Shown: in pieces, positions 18,587-26,051 of the stretch
How positions within the stretch are numbered: position 1 is the stretch's first letter
Layout of the letters: each line of letters starts with the position of its first letter
NCBI RefSeq assembly: GCF_000753715.1
Contig: NZ_JPER01000001.1
Location: 186,001-250,000, forward strand
Direction: 5' to 3'
DNA from: Pseudidiomarina salinarum
GTDB lineage: Bacteria > Pseudomonadota > Gammaproteobacteria > Enterobacterales > Alteromonadaceae
DNA: 64,000 nucleotides
Notes under the pieces: model-generated
Told to the model about the DNA's origin: nothing
Databases searched by the model: none
Seen by the model: only the letters and a program-made list of their open reading frames with translations
Made by a program: the position numbers and the translations under genes

Positions 18587-20174
18587 GATCGCTGAAGTCG
18601 CTGCCAGTGTCGCGCCCCGGCGCCTGCCGTTTGCTTTTGCCAAGCGGTTTGGGGTGGTGGTGGCGATCGAGGAAGAACGGTACGTGGTGCATTGCCGCGA
18701 GAGCGTGACGCCGCAGGCGTTGCGGGAAGTGCGGCGCGTGCTCGGTCAGCCATTTACGGTGCAGCGCCACAGTAATGAAAATTTCGAAGCCATCCTGACC
18801 CAGGCTTATCAGCGCGGCTCGTCCGAAGCCAAGCAGCTGATGGAAGATATCGGCAACGAGCCGAACCTGTTCTCGCTGGCCGATGAAATGCCGCAGACCG
18901 AAGATTTGCTGGAAAGCGAAGACGACGCGCCCATCATCAAGCTGATTAACGCGATGCTGAGCGAGGCCATCAAAGAGGGTGCCTCGGATATCCACATTGA
19001 GACCTTCGAAAAAGAATTATTAGTGCGTTTTCGTATCGACGGCGTGCTGCGCGAAGTGATTCGCCCTAACCGTAAGCTGAGCTCGCTGCTGGTGTCGCGG
19101 ATCAAGGTCATGGCGCAGCTGGATATCGCGGAAAAACGCGTACCCCAGGATGGTCGCATCAGCCTGCTGATTGCCGGTCGCGCCGTTGATGTGCGGGTAT
19201 CGACCATGCCGTCGAACCACGGCGAGCGGGTGGTGCTGCGCTTGCTTGATAAAAATAACGCGCGCCTGAATCTGGCGCAGCTGGGCATGACCGAGGCTAA
19301 TCGTAAAGTCTTCGCCGAGCTGATTAAAAAGCCCCACGGTATTATTCTGGTTACCGGGCCCACGGGCTCGGGTAAAAGTACGACCTTGTACGCCGGCCTC
19401 GCTGAGATCAACTCGCGTGACCGCAACATACTGACGGTTGAAGACCCGATCGAGTATGCGATTGACGGCATCGGCCAGATGCAGGTCAACCCGAAAGTGA
19501 ATATGACCTTCGCCCGCGGGCTGCGCGCCATCTTGCGTCAGGATCCGGATGTGGTGATGGTCGGTGAGATCCGCGACGTCGAGACCGCGCAAATCGGCGT
19601 GCAGGCCAGCTTAACCGGCCATCTGGTGATGTCGACCCTGCACACCAACACAGCCTCGGGCGCCATCACCCGCCTCGAAGACATGGGCATCGAGCCCTTC
19701 CTGCTCAGCTCGTCGCTGCTCGCCGTGCTCTCCCAGCGCCTCGTCCGCACCCTCTGCACCCACTGCCGCGAAGCCTACGAGCCCACCGCGGAAGAACTGG
19801 CGCTGCTGCAAAATGTAGCCCGTGGTTCTACCACGGGTAAAACCACCCCCGACGGCAATGCCTCCCCCCGTGGTAGAACCACGGGCTACAAGGCCGGTGC
19901 GGGCGACGATGCGGATGGCGGCGTGGGTACGTTGTATCGCGCGCGCGGTTGCGACAAATGCAACCAGACCGGCTATCGCGGCCGGACCGGCATCCACGAG
20001 GTGCTGGTGGTGGACGAGAAGGTGCGCGACCTGGTGCACACCGGGCATGGCGAACAGGCCATCGAAAAATACATCCGCAAGCATACGCCCAGCATTCGCG
20101 ATGACGGCCTGGCCAAAGTCGCCGCCGGCCTCACCACGCTCGAAGAAGTATTGCGCGTAACGCGCGAGGAGTAA
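18579..20174 (+). CDS. gspE: GspE, type II secretion ATPase, with a 25-codon REPIN in its zinc domain
   Basis: Cytoplasmic hexameric ATPase powering pseudopilus assembly. Walker A (GPTGSGKST) is at 260-268, the Asp box and Walker B region ([12 protein letters not shown]) at about 322-333, and the His box ([11 protein letters not shown]) at about 346-356. The C-terminal zinc-binding domain carries C393-x-x-C396 and C458-x-x-C461. Between these pairs a complete inverted REP pair (19815-19889) is translated as residues 413-437: VARGSTTG, a short spacer, then RGRTTGY. The loop between the cysteine pairs is therefore about twice the normal length. The frame stays intact to the normal C-terminus. 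gspF starts 3 bp later. Confidence 0.95.
   Translation: MTEIAEVAASVAPRRLPFAFAKRFGVVVAIEEERYVVHCRESVTPQALREVRRVLGQPFTVQRHSNENFEAILTQAYQRGSSEAKQLMEDIGNEPNLFSLADEMPQTEDLLESEDDAPIIKLINAMLSEAIKEGASDIHIETFEKELLVRFRIDGVLREVIRPNRKLSSLLVSRIKVMAQLDIAEKRVPQDGRISLLIAGRAVDVRVSTMPSNHGERVVLRLLDKNNARLNLAQLGMTEANRKVFAELIKKPHGIILVTGPTGSGKSTTLYAGLAEINSRDRNILTVEDPIEYAIDGIGQMQVNPKVNMTFARGLRAILRQDPDVVMVGEIRDVETAQIGVQASLTGHLVMSTLHTNTASGAITRLEDMGIEPFLLSSSLLAVLSQRLVRTLCTHCREAYEPTAEELALLQNVARGSTTGKTTPDGNASPRGRTTGYKAGAGDDADGGVGTLYRARGCDKCNQTGYRGRTGIHEVLVVDEKVRDLVHTGHGEQAIEKYIRKHTPSIRDDGLAKVAAGLTTLEEVLRVTREE
19815..19889 (+). repeat. REPIN, 75 bp, inside gspE
   Basis: Forward unit 19815-19837, spacer of 29 bp, inverted unit 19867-19889. 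The 75-bp element differs from the REPIN in gspL (24717-24791) at only two positions, both in the spacer, so the two are recent copies of one another. It is translated in frame (25 codons). Confidence 0.96.
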
Positions 20175-20177
20175 GCA

Positions 20178-21416
20178 GTGGCCGCATATGCATATCAGGC
20201 GCTGGACGCCAACGGCCGCAAAAAATCCGGGGTACTGGAAGGCGACAACGAGCGCCAGATCCGCCAGCAACTACGCGAACAGGGTCTGACCCCGTTTCAG
20301 GTCGAAATCGCCGAAGAAACCCGCAAAGCCTCAGACGCAAGCAAAGGCCAGAAATGGTGGCAGCAGGGCCGGGTGCGACGCATCAAAGCGTCCGACCTGG
20401 CGCTCATCACCCGCCAACTGGCGACCCTGATTGCCTCATCCATGCCCATTGAACAATGCCTGCTGGCGGTTGCCGAACAAACCGATAAGCCGCGCCTGCA
20501 GAACCTGCTGATGGCGGTTCGCTCCAAAGTAGTCGAAGGCTACTCACTGGCCGAGGCCATGGCCGAATACCCCCACGTTTTTGATAAGCTGTTCACCTCA
20601 ATGGTGGCGGCCGGCGAGCGCTCGGGACATCTGGAAAAAGTGCTGGAGCGGCTGGCGGATTACACCGAGCAGCGCAACCGGCTTAAAGGCCAGCTGATCC
20701 AGGCGCTGGTGTACCCGATGGTGCTTACCTTCGTAGCATTGAGCGTCATTATTTTCCTGCTGGTGTCGGTAGTGCCGAACATTGTCGAGCAGTTTTCGAC
20801 CCTGGATCAGACGCTGCCGCCAACCACCACCTTCCTGCTGGTGGTCAGCGACTTTTTACAGACCTACGGCATTTATGCGCTTATCGCTATTATGCTGGCG
20901 CTGGTGATTGGCAAGCAGCTGCTGCGCGATCCCGGCCGGCGCGATAAGTTCGACGCCCTGATACTGAAGCTGCCGCTAGTTGGCAGCGTGATCAAAGGCG
21001 TAAATACCGCGCGGTTTGCCCGCACGTTAAGCATTTTGTCGGCGTCCGGCGTGCCGCTGCTGGATGGTTTACGCATTACCGGGCGGGTTTTAACGAACCG
21101 AGCCATGCAAATTGCTGTCGAAGATGCAGCGGCCCGGGTTCGTGAAGGCTCGTCGCTACGGGCAGCACTGGCCGAGACCAAACTATTTCCGCCGATGATG
21201 CTGCACATGATTGCCGCCGGCGAGAAAAGCGGTGAACTCGAGCAAATGCTCGAGCGCGCCGCCGACAACCAGGATCGCGACTTTGAAACCACCATGAACG
21301 TGTCGCTCAAAATCTTCGAGCCCGCGCTCATCGTGGTCATGGCCGCCATCGTGCTGCTCATCGTGATGGCCATCATCCAGCCGATCCTGCAGTTGAACCA
21401 GGCGGTCGGGCTGTAG
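20178..21416 (+). CDS. gspF: GspF, type II secretion inner-membrane platform protein
   Basis: Polytopic membrane protein with two cytoplasmic helical domains and three transmembrane helices, the core of the assembly platform. The start is a GTG at 20178 (MAAYAYQALDANGRKKSGVL), a classic GspF N-terminus. Transmembrane segments are visible at about 180-203, 218-240 and 380-404. 412 aa fits the family. The TAG stop sits in a GTAGCCCG octamer identical to a REP head, itself part of a perfect 12-bp-arm palindrome; a full REPIN follows after 10 bp. Confidence 0.95.
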   Translation: MAAYAYQALDANGRKKSGVLEGDNERQIRQQLREQGLTPFQVEIAEETRKASDASKGQKWWQQGRVRRIKASDLALITRQLATLIASSMPIEQCLLAVAEQTDKPRLQNLLMAVRSKVVEGYSLAEAMAEYPHVFDKLFTSMVAAGERSGHLEKVLERLADYTEQRNRLKGQLIQALVYPMVLTFVALSVIIFLLVSVVPNIVEQFSTLDQTLPPTTTFLLVVSDFLQTYGIYALIAIMLALVIGKQLLRDPGRRDKFDALILKLPLVGSVIKGVNTARFARTLSILSASGVPLLDGLRITGRVLTNRAMQIAVEDAAARVREGSSLRAALAETKLFPPMMLHMIAAGEKSGELEQMLERAADNQDRDFETTMNVSLKIFEPALIVVMAAIVLLIVMAIIQPILQLNQAVGL

Positions 21417-21426
21417 CCCGACCGCC
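21401..21426. repeat. Perfect palindrome spanning the gspF stop codon
   Basis: Two 12-bp arms (GGCGGTCGGGCT and AGCCCGACCGCC) are separated by GT. The right half begins with GTAGCCCG, the same eight bases as the head and stem start of the REP units, and the REPIN at 21427 follows directly. No T-tract follows, so it is not a standard terminator. It may derive from a REP insertion that was reshaped to pair with the gene end; this is inference. Confidence 0.75.
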
Positions 21427-21515
21427 GTAGCCCGTGGTTCTACCACGGGTATGATCCGCCATTACGCACAATGGTGAATATTGATGATTTTCCCCGTGGT
21501 AGAACCACGGGCTAC
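21427..21515 (+). repeat. REPIN, 89 bp, between gspF and gspG
   Basis: Forward unit 21427-21449, inverted unit 21493-21515, 43-bp spacer. It occupies nearly all of the gspF-gspG gap, ending 20 bp before the gspG ATG, in an operon where most other genes overlap. The gspG ribosome site (AACGAGG) lies just after it. Confidence 0.95.
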
Positions 21516-21535
21516 ATATTTAACGAGGTACAAAT

Positions 21536-21970
21536 ATGAAACAGAAACAACAAGGCTTTTCACTACTCGAAATCATGGTCGTAGTCGCCATCATCGGGTT
21601 GCTGGCGTCGCTGATCCTGCCCAACGTGATTGGCGCGGGCGAACAGGCTGACCGGCAGAAAGCCATCACCGACATCGGCCAGCTGGAAAACGCGCTGGAC
21701 CAGTACCGGCTGGATAACAGCCGCTACCCGACCACCGAGCAGGGCCTCGAAGCCCTGGTGCGTGAGCCAACCGTCGACCCGCTGCCACGCAACTACCGCC
21801 GCGGCGGCTACATCAAGCGTCTGCCAACGGATCCGTGGGGCGCCGAGTACCTGCTGCTGAGCCCGGGCGAGCATGGCGACGTGGACATATTCTCAGTTGG
21901 CCCGGATGCACAGGCCGGCACCGAAGATGACATCGCCAACTGGAACCTGGACGGACGTGACGAGAACTAA
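21536..21970 (+). CDS. gspG: GspG, major pseudopilin
   Basis: Main subunit of the periplasmic pseudopilus. The prepilin leader MKQKQQG is followed by the cleavage site and FSLLEIMVVVAIIGLLASLILPNVIG, with E5 of the mature protein in place. The C-terminal calcium-binding region typical of GspG is present (LPTDPWGAEYLLLSPGEHGDVDIFSVGPDAQAGTEDDIANW). 144 aa equals the family. It overlaps the proposed gspH start by 14 bp. The leader is cut by a prepilin peptidase not encoded in this window. Confidence 0.96.
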   Translation: MKQKQQGFSLLEIMVVVAIIGLLASLILPNVIGAGEQADRQKAITDIGQLENALDQYRLDNSRYPTTEQGLEALVREPTVDPLPRNYRRGGYIKRLPTDPWGAEYLLLSPGEHGDVDIFSVGPDAQAGTEDDIANWNLDGRDEN

Positions 21971-22532
21971 ACGCCAGCCCCGCCAAACCCGGGGCTTCAG
22001 CCTGATTGAGATGATGGTCGTCATGGTCATCATCGCCATGATGGCTATGGCAGTGACTTTTGTTATTCCCGACGACCGCGACGACCAGGCGGCAAAAAGC
22101 GCGCGCGACCTGCACACCCAACTGCAATATGCGCGTGAATATGCCATGGTTCGCCACGCGGTGCTGGCGCTTGAAGTGTGGGAGCAGGACTATCGCTTCG
22201 TACAATGGCAGGACAGCCGCTGGCAGCCCATCAACACCAAGGGCCTGACCGCGCACGAATTACCTGAACACCTGCGCTTTGAGCTGGACGTCGACAGCGT
22301 GGATCTGCTGGCTCAGGACGCCGACCGCGATGGTCTGTTCCAGCCAGTAAATGACGAAGATGAAGCAGACAAACAGCAACGCCAGCCCGGCGAAATGCTC
22401 TACATTTTTGGTAGTGGCGGGCTGCCGGTGTTCAGCCTGAAATTCATCAATATGCAGGATGCTACTGCGGCGAGCTGGGTGGTGGAGTCTACTGATGGTT
22501 ATCAGTTGCAGGTGAGATCGGATGTGGATTGA
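21957..22532 (+). CDS. gspH: GspH, minor pseudopilin
   Basis: Minor pseudopilin near the pseudopilus tip. The start is placed at the GTG at 21957, giving the leader VTRTKRQPRQTRG before FSLIEMMVVMVIIAMMAMAV; an upstream ATG at 21873 in the same frame would lie deep in gspG and give an implausibly long leader. This yields 191 aa. E5 is present after the cleavage site. The GTG overlaps gspG by 14 bp and the stop overlaps the gspI start by 11 bp. Confidence 0.88.
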   Translation: MTRTKRQPRQTRGFSLIEMMVVMVIIAMMAMAVTFVIPDDRDDQAAKSARDLHTQLQYAREYAMVRHAVLALEVWEQDYRFVQWQDSRWQPINTKGLTAHELPEHLRFELDVDSVDLLAQDADRDGLFQPVNDEDEADKQQRQPGEMLYIFGSGGLPVFSLKFINMQDATAASWVVESTDGYQLQVRSDVD

Positions 22533-22950
22533 GGGTTTGACCCGTGGTAGAACCACGGGCTACGGGTGCGGCGGGTACAAGGGTTTCACGCTGGTGGAGG
22601 TGATGGCGGCGCTGGCGATTTTTGCGCTGGCCGCGCTCGCCGCGGTCTATGCCAGCAGCAACCACCTGGCCAACCTCAACTACATGCAGGATAAAACCCT
22701 GGCGCGCTATGTGGCGTCCAACGTACTGGCGGAGCAGTCGCTGCAGTACCCGCCCAAAGACAACACCACCGGCAGCGAGCTGTTCGCTGATCTGCAATGG
22801 CACTGGCACCTGGATGTAACCGAAACCGCCACCGAGGATGTACTGATGATGACGGTGCTGGTGCGGCTGGAGCCGGGCGGGCAGATTTTGCATCAGGTGG
22901 GGCGTTATGTTGGGCCGCCGCCGACGCCGACGCCAGGGGCAACGCCATGA
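22522..22950 (+). CDS. gspI: GspI, minor pseudopilin with a REP-encoded leader peptide
   Basis: Minor pseudopilin that nucleates the GspI-J-K tip complex. The ATG at 22522 has AGGTGAG upstream inside gspH. The leader is 21 residues long, and residues 8-14 (RGRTTGY) are encoded by a single inverted REP unit at 22541-22563; cleavage is expected after G21, before FTLVEVMAALAIFALAAL, with E26 as mature E5. GspI leaders are normally only about 6-8 residues, so the insertion has lengthened a part that is removed on maturation. 142 aa in total. Its stop overlaps the gspJ ATG. Confidence 0.9.
   Translation: MWIEGLTRGRTTGYGCGGYKGFTLVEVMAALAIFALAALAAVYASSNHLANLNYMQDKTLARYVASNVLAEQSLQYPPKDNTTGSELFADLQWHWHLDVTETATEDVLMMTVLVRLEPGGQILHQVGRYVGPPPTPTPGATP
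22541..22563 (-). repeat. REP unit inside the gspI prepilin leader
   Basis: Single inverted unit starting 9 bp after the gspH stop and 16 bp after the gspI ATG. It is translated as RGRTTGY in the cleaved leader peptide, and it places a stable hairpin at the very start of the gspI coding region. Confidence 0.95.
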
Positions 22951-23630
22951 CACGCAAAAACACTCAGCGCGGCTTTACCCTGATTGAGGTGATGGTCACC
23001 ATCGCTATCCTGGCGATTATCGGGCTGGCATCATCGAACGTGCTCAACACCATGGTGCGCAGCAGCGAGCAGAGCGAAGAAGCCATTGAGCGGCTGCAGC
23101 AGTTGCAGTACGCCATGCTCACCATCGAGCAGGATATCCGCCAGATCGTGCCGCGCCAGAATGCCACCGGCCAATTTTTGTTTTATGACGATGAGCGGCT
23201 GGCCTTTGTGCGCGGCGGCTGGTTTAACCCGGCGATGTTGTTGCCACGCAGCGAACTGCAGCCGGTGTTTTATACGGTGCGTGACGAGAAACTGGTGCGC
23301 GAGCATTTTTTGTACGTGGATGTGAGTGGCAGCGAAGAGCCGGTTAGTCAGGTGGTGATGGATGGGGTTCGGTCGTTGAGCGTAAGGTTTTATGCGGGTG
23401 CGCAAGGGCAGAGCCAGGTGCAAGGGGCGGGTGATACCCGTGGTAGAACCACGGGCTACAGTGATACGTGGGATCAACCGCAATCGCTGCCGGCGGCAAT
23501 TGAGATTACGCTGGATGCGGAGCGCTGGGGCGCGATGCGCCGGGTGTTTCTGCTGAATGGCGGGGAATTTGTCGCGCGCGTTGCAGCGCCGCCACCGGCT
23601 GAAGGCGACGACGCCGGAGACGGCTCATGA
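22947..23630 (+). CDS. gspJ: GspJ, minor pseudopilin with a translated REP
   Basis: Minor pseudopilin of the tip complex. The start is the ATG at 22947, overlapping the gspI stop (ATGA), giving leader MTRKNTQRG then FTLIEVMVTIAILAIIGLASS; a longer frame from 22797 is an extension into gspI. 227 aa. R165-Y171 (RGRTTGY) come from an inverted REP unit (23437-23459) within a Gly/Gln-rich surface loop (GAQGQSQVQGAGDT) before the conserved PAAIEITLDAERWG strand. The frame closes normally and overlaps gspK by 4 bp. Confidence 0.92.
   Translation: MTRKNTQRGFTLIEVMVTIAILAIIGLASSNVLNTMVRSSEQSEEAIERLQQLQYAMLTIEQDIRQIVPRQNATGQFLFYDDERLAFVRGGWFNPAMLLPRSELQPVFYTVRDEKLVREHFLYVDVSGSEEPVSQVVMDGVRSLSVRFYAGAQGQSQVQGAGDTRGRTTGYSDTWDQPQSLPAAIEITLDAERWGAMRRVFLLNGGEFVARVAAPPPAEGDDAGDGS
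23437..23459 (-). repeat. REP unit inside gspJ
   Basis: Single inverted unit translated as RGRTTGY (residues 165-171) in a Gly/Gln-rich loop just before a conserved C-terminal beta-strand. Confidence 0.95.
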
Positions 23631-24676
23631 GGCAGCAGCGCAGCATGAAACAGCAGCGCGGCGTCGCGCTCATCATTGTGATGCTGGTGGTGGCACTGGT
23701 GTCGGTGATCGCGGTGAACATGAGCGGCCGCATGCAGACCAGCGTGGTGCGCACGGCGAACTTTCAGGAAGCCGAGCAAGCCTACTGGTATGCCTTAAGC
23801 GCCGAGGAAATCGTCAAAGATCTGCTGCTTACCGAGCTTAAAGACGCCGACGGCGTGGTGCATCGCCAGCAGCAATGGTATCTGCAAAGCCAGAACGCGC
23901 AGTTGTATCCGGTTGAAGGCGGCGCCATCGGCGGGGTCATCCGCGATCTGCAGGCCTGCTTTAACCTTAACGCGCTCAAAACAGCGCCCGAAGACCAGAA
24001 TTTACTAACCCGGCGCAAAGCGCAGCTGCGCATGCTGATGACCGAGGCTATGGAAGAGCCCGACAGCTACACCATTGATGTGGTGGTCGACAGCCTCGCC
24101 GACTGGCTGGATGAAGACAGCGAGCTGGGCGGCAGTTATGGCGCCGAAGATGCCGATTATGAGTCGCTGCGGTTCCCGTATCGCGCGGCTAATGGCATGA
24201 TGACCCATATCAGTGAGTTCAGGCTTGTGCGCGGCGTGTCCCAGGCATTGTTTCTGGAGCTGAAACCTTATATTTGTGTGCTGCCGCGCGACAGCAAGTT
24301 GCAGATTAACGTCAATACAGTAGAAGATGATCAGAGCGCGCTGCTGTATGCGGTCACCCTGGGGGCCATGAGCCTGAGTGATGCGGCGGGATTTTTGCAG
24401 AACCGGCCTGAGTCGGGCTATGACTCGCTGGATGCCGCCCGCGCCGCACCTGCGCTCACCAGTGCCGCGGCGGCAAAGCTTGACCCGAATCTTGGTGGCG
24501 GGGTACGCCCGGATACCATCGAACTTGGCGGCGCCCTTGACGATCTGAACGTCACCAGTGAATACTTTGGCTTACAGGCAGAGATCCGGTTTGGCGAGCT
24601 ACGCCTGCATGCCCGGTCACAGTTTTTGGTCACGCCTGAGGGCGTAACCACCGTTTATCGCGGGTTTGGAGATTAA
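23627..24676 (+). CDS. gspK: GspK, large minor pseudopilin
   Basis: Tip pseudopilin that caps the pseudopilus. The leader MRQQRSMKQQRG precedes VALIIVMLVVALVSVIAVNM; the residue at mature position 5 is Ile rather than Glu, as is usual for GspK. The large alpha domain inserted after the N-terminal helix is present (YTIDVVVDSLADWLDEDSEL), and the C-terminus (LRLHARSQFLVTPEGVTTVYRG) fits the family. 349 aa. Overlaps gspJ by 4 bp (ATGA). No REP lies in it. Confidence 0.94.
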   Translation: MRQQRSMKQQRGVALIIVMLVVALVSVIAVNMSGRMQTSVVRTANFQEAEQAYWYALSAEEIVKDLLLTELKDADGVVHRQQQWYLQSQNAQLYPVEGGAIGGVIRDLQACFNLNALKTAPEDQNLLTRRKAQLRMLMTEAMEEPDSYTIDVVVDSLADWLDEDSELGGSYGAEDADYESLRFPYRAANGMMTHISEFRLVRGVSQALFLELKPYICVLPRDSKLQINVNTVEDDQSALLYAVTLGAMSLSDAAGFLQNRPESGYDSLDAARAAPALTSAAAAKLDPNLGGGVRPDTIELGGALDDLNVTSEYFGLQAEIRFGELRLHARSQFLVTPEGVTTVYRGFGD

Positions 24677-24677
24677 T

Positions 24678-26051
24678 ATGGAACAGTTGTTTATACGGTT
24701 GCCGTCGGGTGACGATGTAGCCCGTGGTTCTACCACGGGTAAAACCTCCCCCGACGGCAATGCCTCCACCCGTGGTAGAACCACGGGCTACAACGTCGAT
24801 ACGGACGCCGATCCCCGTGGTAGAACCACGGGCTACTGGTTGATCTGGAATCCGCAGCAGCGCGAGCTTATCGCCAGCGGTGAACTGGCCGGCGTGGACG
24901 AGCTCAGCCAGCTCGAAGAGCGCGCGCGCCATCGCGATGTCATCGTGTTCGTACCGGGCCAGGATGTGCTGCTGACCAAGGCTGTACTGCCGGTCGGCTC
25001 GCAACGGCTGTTGCCGCAACTGGTGCCCAATGCGCTGGAAGACGAACTGGCCAGCGACATCAACGACCTGCATTTTGCCTGGCCTGCTGGTGCTAAACCG
25101 GGCGGCGTCGAGAAGCCGCTGCCGGTCGCCGTGGTCGCCCACAGCGCCATGCAGACCTGGCTGAAGTGGCTGGATGATACCGGGATTGATGCCGACGAGT
25201 TTTACCCCGATGTATTTATGCTGCCCGTGCCTGCGGAAAACCAGTTATTCGCGCTGCAACTCGGCGATGACATCATCGTCCGCACCGGCGCCTGGGATGG
25301 CTTCGCCACCGATGTCAGCACCCTGCACGAAATGGGCCTGAGCGGCTTTACCGAGCTGCCGTCTGCTACAACCCCCGTGCTCACCTGCTTCGGCCAAATC
25401 CCAAAAGGGTCAGACCTTTTTACGGAAGTGACCTGTGAGCAGGCCGATATCGAAGTGCCGCTCAGCATAGTCGCCAAAGAGCAGGCTCAGCAAATGGGGC
25501 TGACCCCTGGCCGTAGCCAGGCGATTAACCTGCGTCAGCAACAGTACCGCTCCGCCCGCAAGCGACGCAAAGCCAGCATCACCAACCTGCCGTGGAAGCC
25601 CGCAGCTGTGGCCGCCGCGCTGCTGCTGGTCATCGGCTATAGCAGCCAGATTATTGAATACATTAAGCTTGGCCAGCAATCAGCCGCGCTTGAACAGGCC
25701 ATTGAGCAAACCTACCGCACCGCATTTCCTGATACCCAGCGCATCGTTAACGTACGTGCCCAGCTGCGCGCGCAAATGAACGAAGTTGAAGGGGTCAGCC
25801 CCTTTATCAATTCGCCGCTGATGATGCTGAGTCAGCTCGAGCCGGCCTTCAAGGCAGCCAGCGATGTGCAGCTGGAGCTGCTGCGCTTCGAAAAAGGTCA
25901 GCTCAGACTACAAACGCGCGCAAATAATTTTGCCAGCCTGGAAACCTTCCGCTCGGTCGCCAACAGCGGCGGGCTGGTGACAGTAGAGCAGGGGCCGGTG
26001 AGCAATCAACCCAATGGCGTAACCGGTACTTTGCTGGTGAGGGCGAACTGA
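24678..26051 (+). CDS. gspL: GspL, type II secretion actin-like platform protein with three translated REPs
   Basis: Bitopic protein that recruits GspE through its cytoplasmic actin-like domain and pairs with GspM. The ATG at 24678 follows GGAG; an in-frame TTG at 24666 overlaps gspK. The family N-terminus (MEQLFIRLPSGDD) is interrupted after residue 13: residues 14-53 come from a REPIN plus a third unit, reading [15 protein letters not shown] and RGRTTGY, and the domain resumes with WLIWNPQQRELIASGEL. Transmembrane helix at about 309-329 (AAVAAALLLVIGYSSQIIEY), then a periplasmic ferredoxin-like domain. A second repeat type gives KGSDLF near residue 243. 457 aa, longer than usual by about the insert. 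Confidence 0.93.
   Translation: MEQLFIRLPSGDDVARGSTTGKTSPDGNASTRGRTTGYNVDTDADPRGRTTGYWLIWNPQQRELIASGELAGVDELSQLEERARHRDVIVFVPGQDVLLTKAVLPVGSQRLLPQLVPNALEDELASDINDLHFAWPAGAKPGGVEKPLPVAVVAHSAMQTWLKWLDDTGIDADEFYPDVFMLPVPAENQLFALQLGDDIIVRTGAWDGFATDVSTLHEMGLSGFTELPSATTPVLTCFGQIPKGSDLFTEVTCEQADIEVPLSIVAKEQAQQMGLTPGRSQAINLRQQQYRSARKRRKASITNLPWKPAAVAAALLLVIGYSSQIIEYIKLGQQSAALEQAIEQTYRTAFPDTQRIVNVRAQLRAQMNEVEGVSPFINSPLMMLSQLEPAFKAASDVQLELLRFEKGQLRLQTRANNFASLETFRSVANSGGLVTVEQGPVSNQPNGVTGTLLVRAN
24717..24791 (+). repeat. REPIN, 75 bp, inside gspL
   Basis: Forward unit 24717-24739, 29-bp spacer, inverted unit 24769-24791. It differs from the gspE REPIN at two of 75 positions. Translated in frame as codons 14-38 of gspL. 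Confidence 0.96.
24814..24836 (-). repeat. Third REP unit in gspL
   Basis: Inverted unit 22 bp after the REPIN, translated as RGRTTGY (residues 47-53). It makes a forward-inverted-inverted trio with the neighbouring REPIN, the densest cluster within any gene here. Confidence 0.95.
25403..25420. repeat. Second repeat type, AAAAGGGTCAGACCTTTT, in gspL
   Basis: An imperfect palindrome around GGGTCAGACC, read as KGSDLF. The same decamer recurs in gspM (26321) in the same reading frame. A GGGTCAGACC-type palindrome is, from memory, common around other RAYT families in gammaproteobacteria; that link is not shown by this window. Confidence 0.45.

Noticed and set aside
20279-20294. GGGTCTGACCCC in gspF as a third copy of the GGGTCAGACC repeat
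   Set aside because: It encodes QGLTPF, a sequence natural to GspF proteins at this place, so the match is probably chance.
24630-25142. Minus-strand frame containing REP-derived peptides opposite gspL
   Set aside because: It is a shadow of gspL; the palindromic REP reads similarly on both strands.
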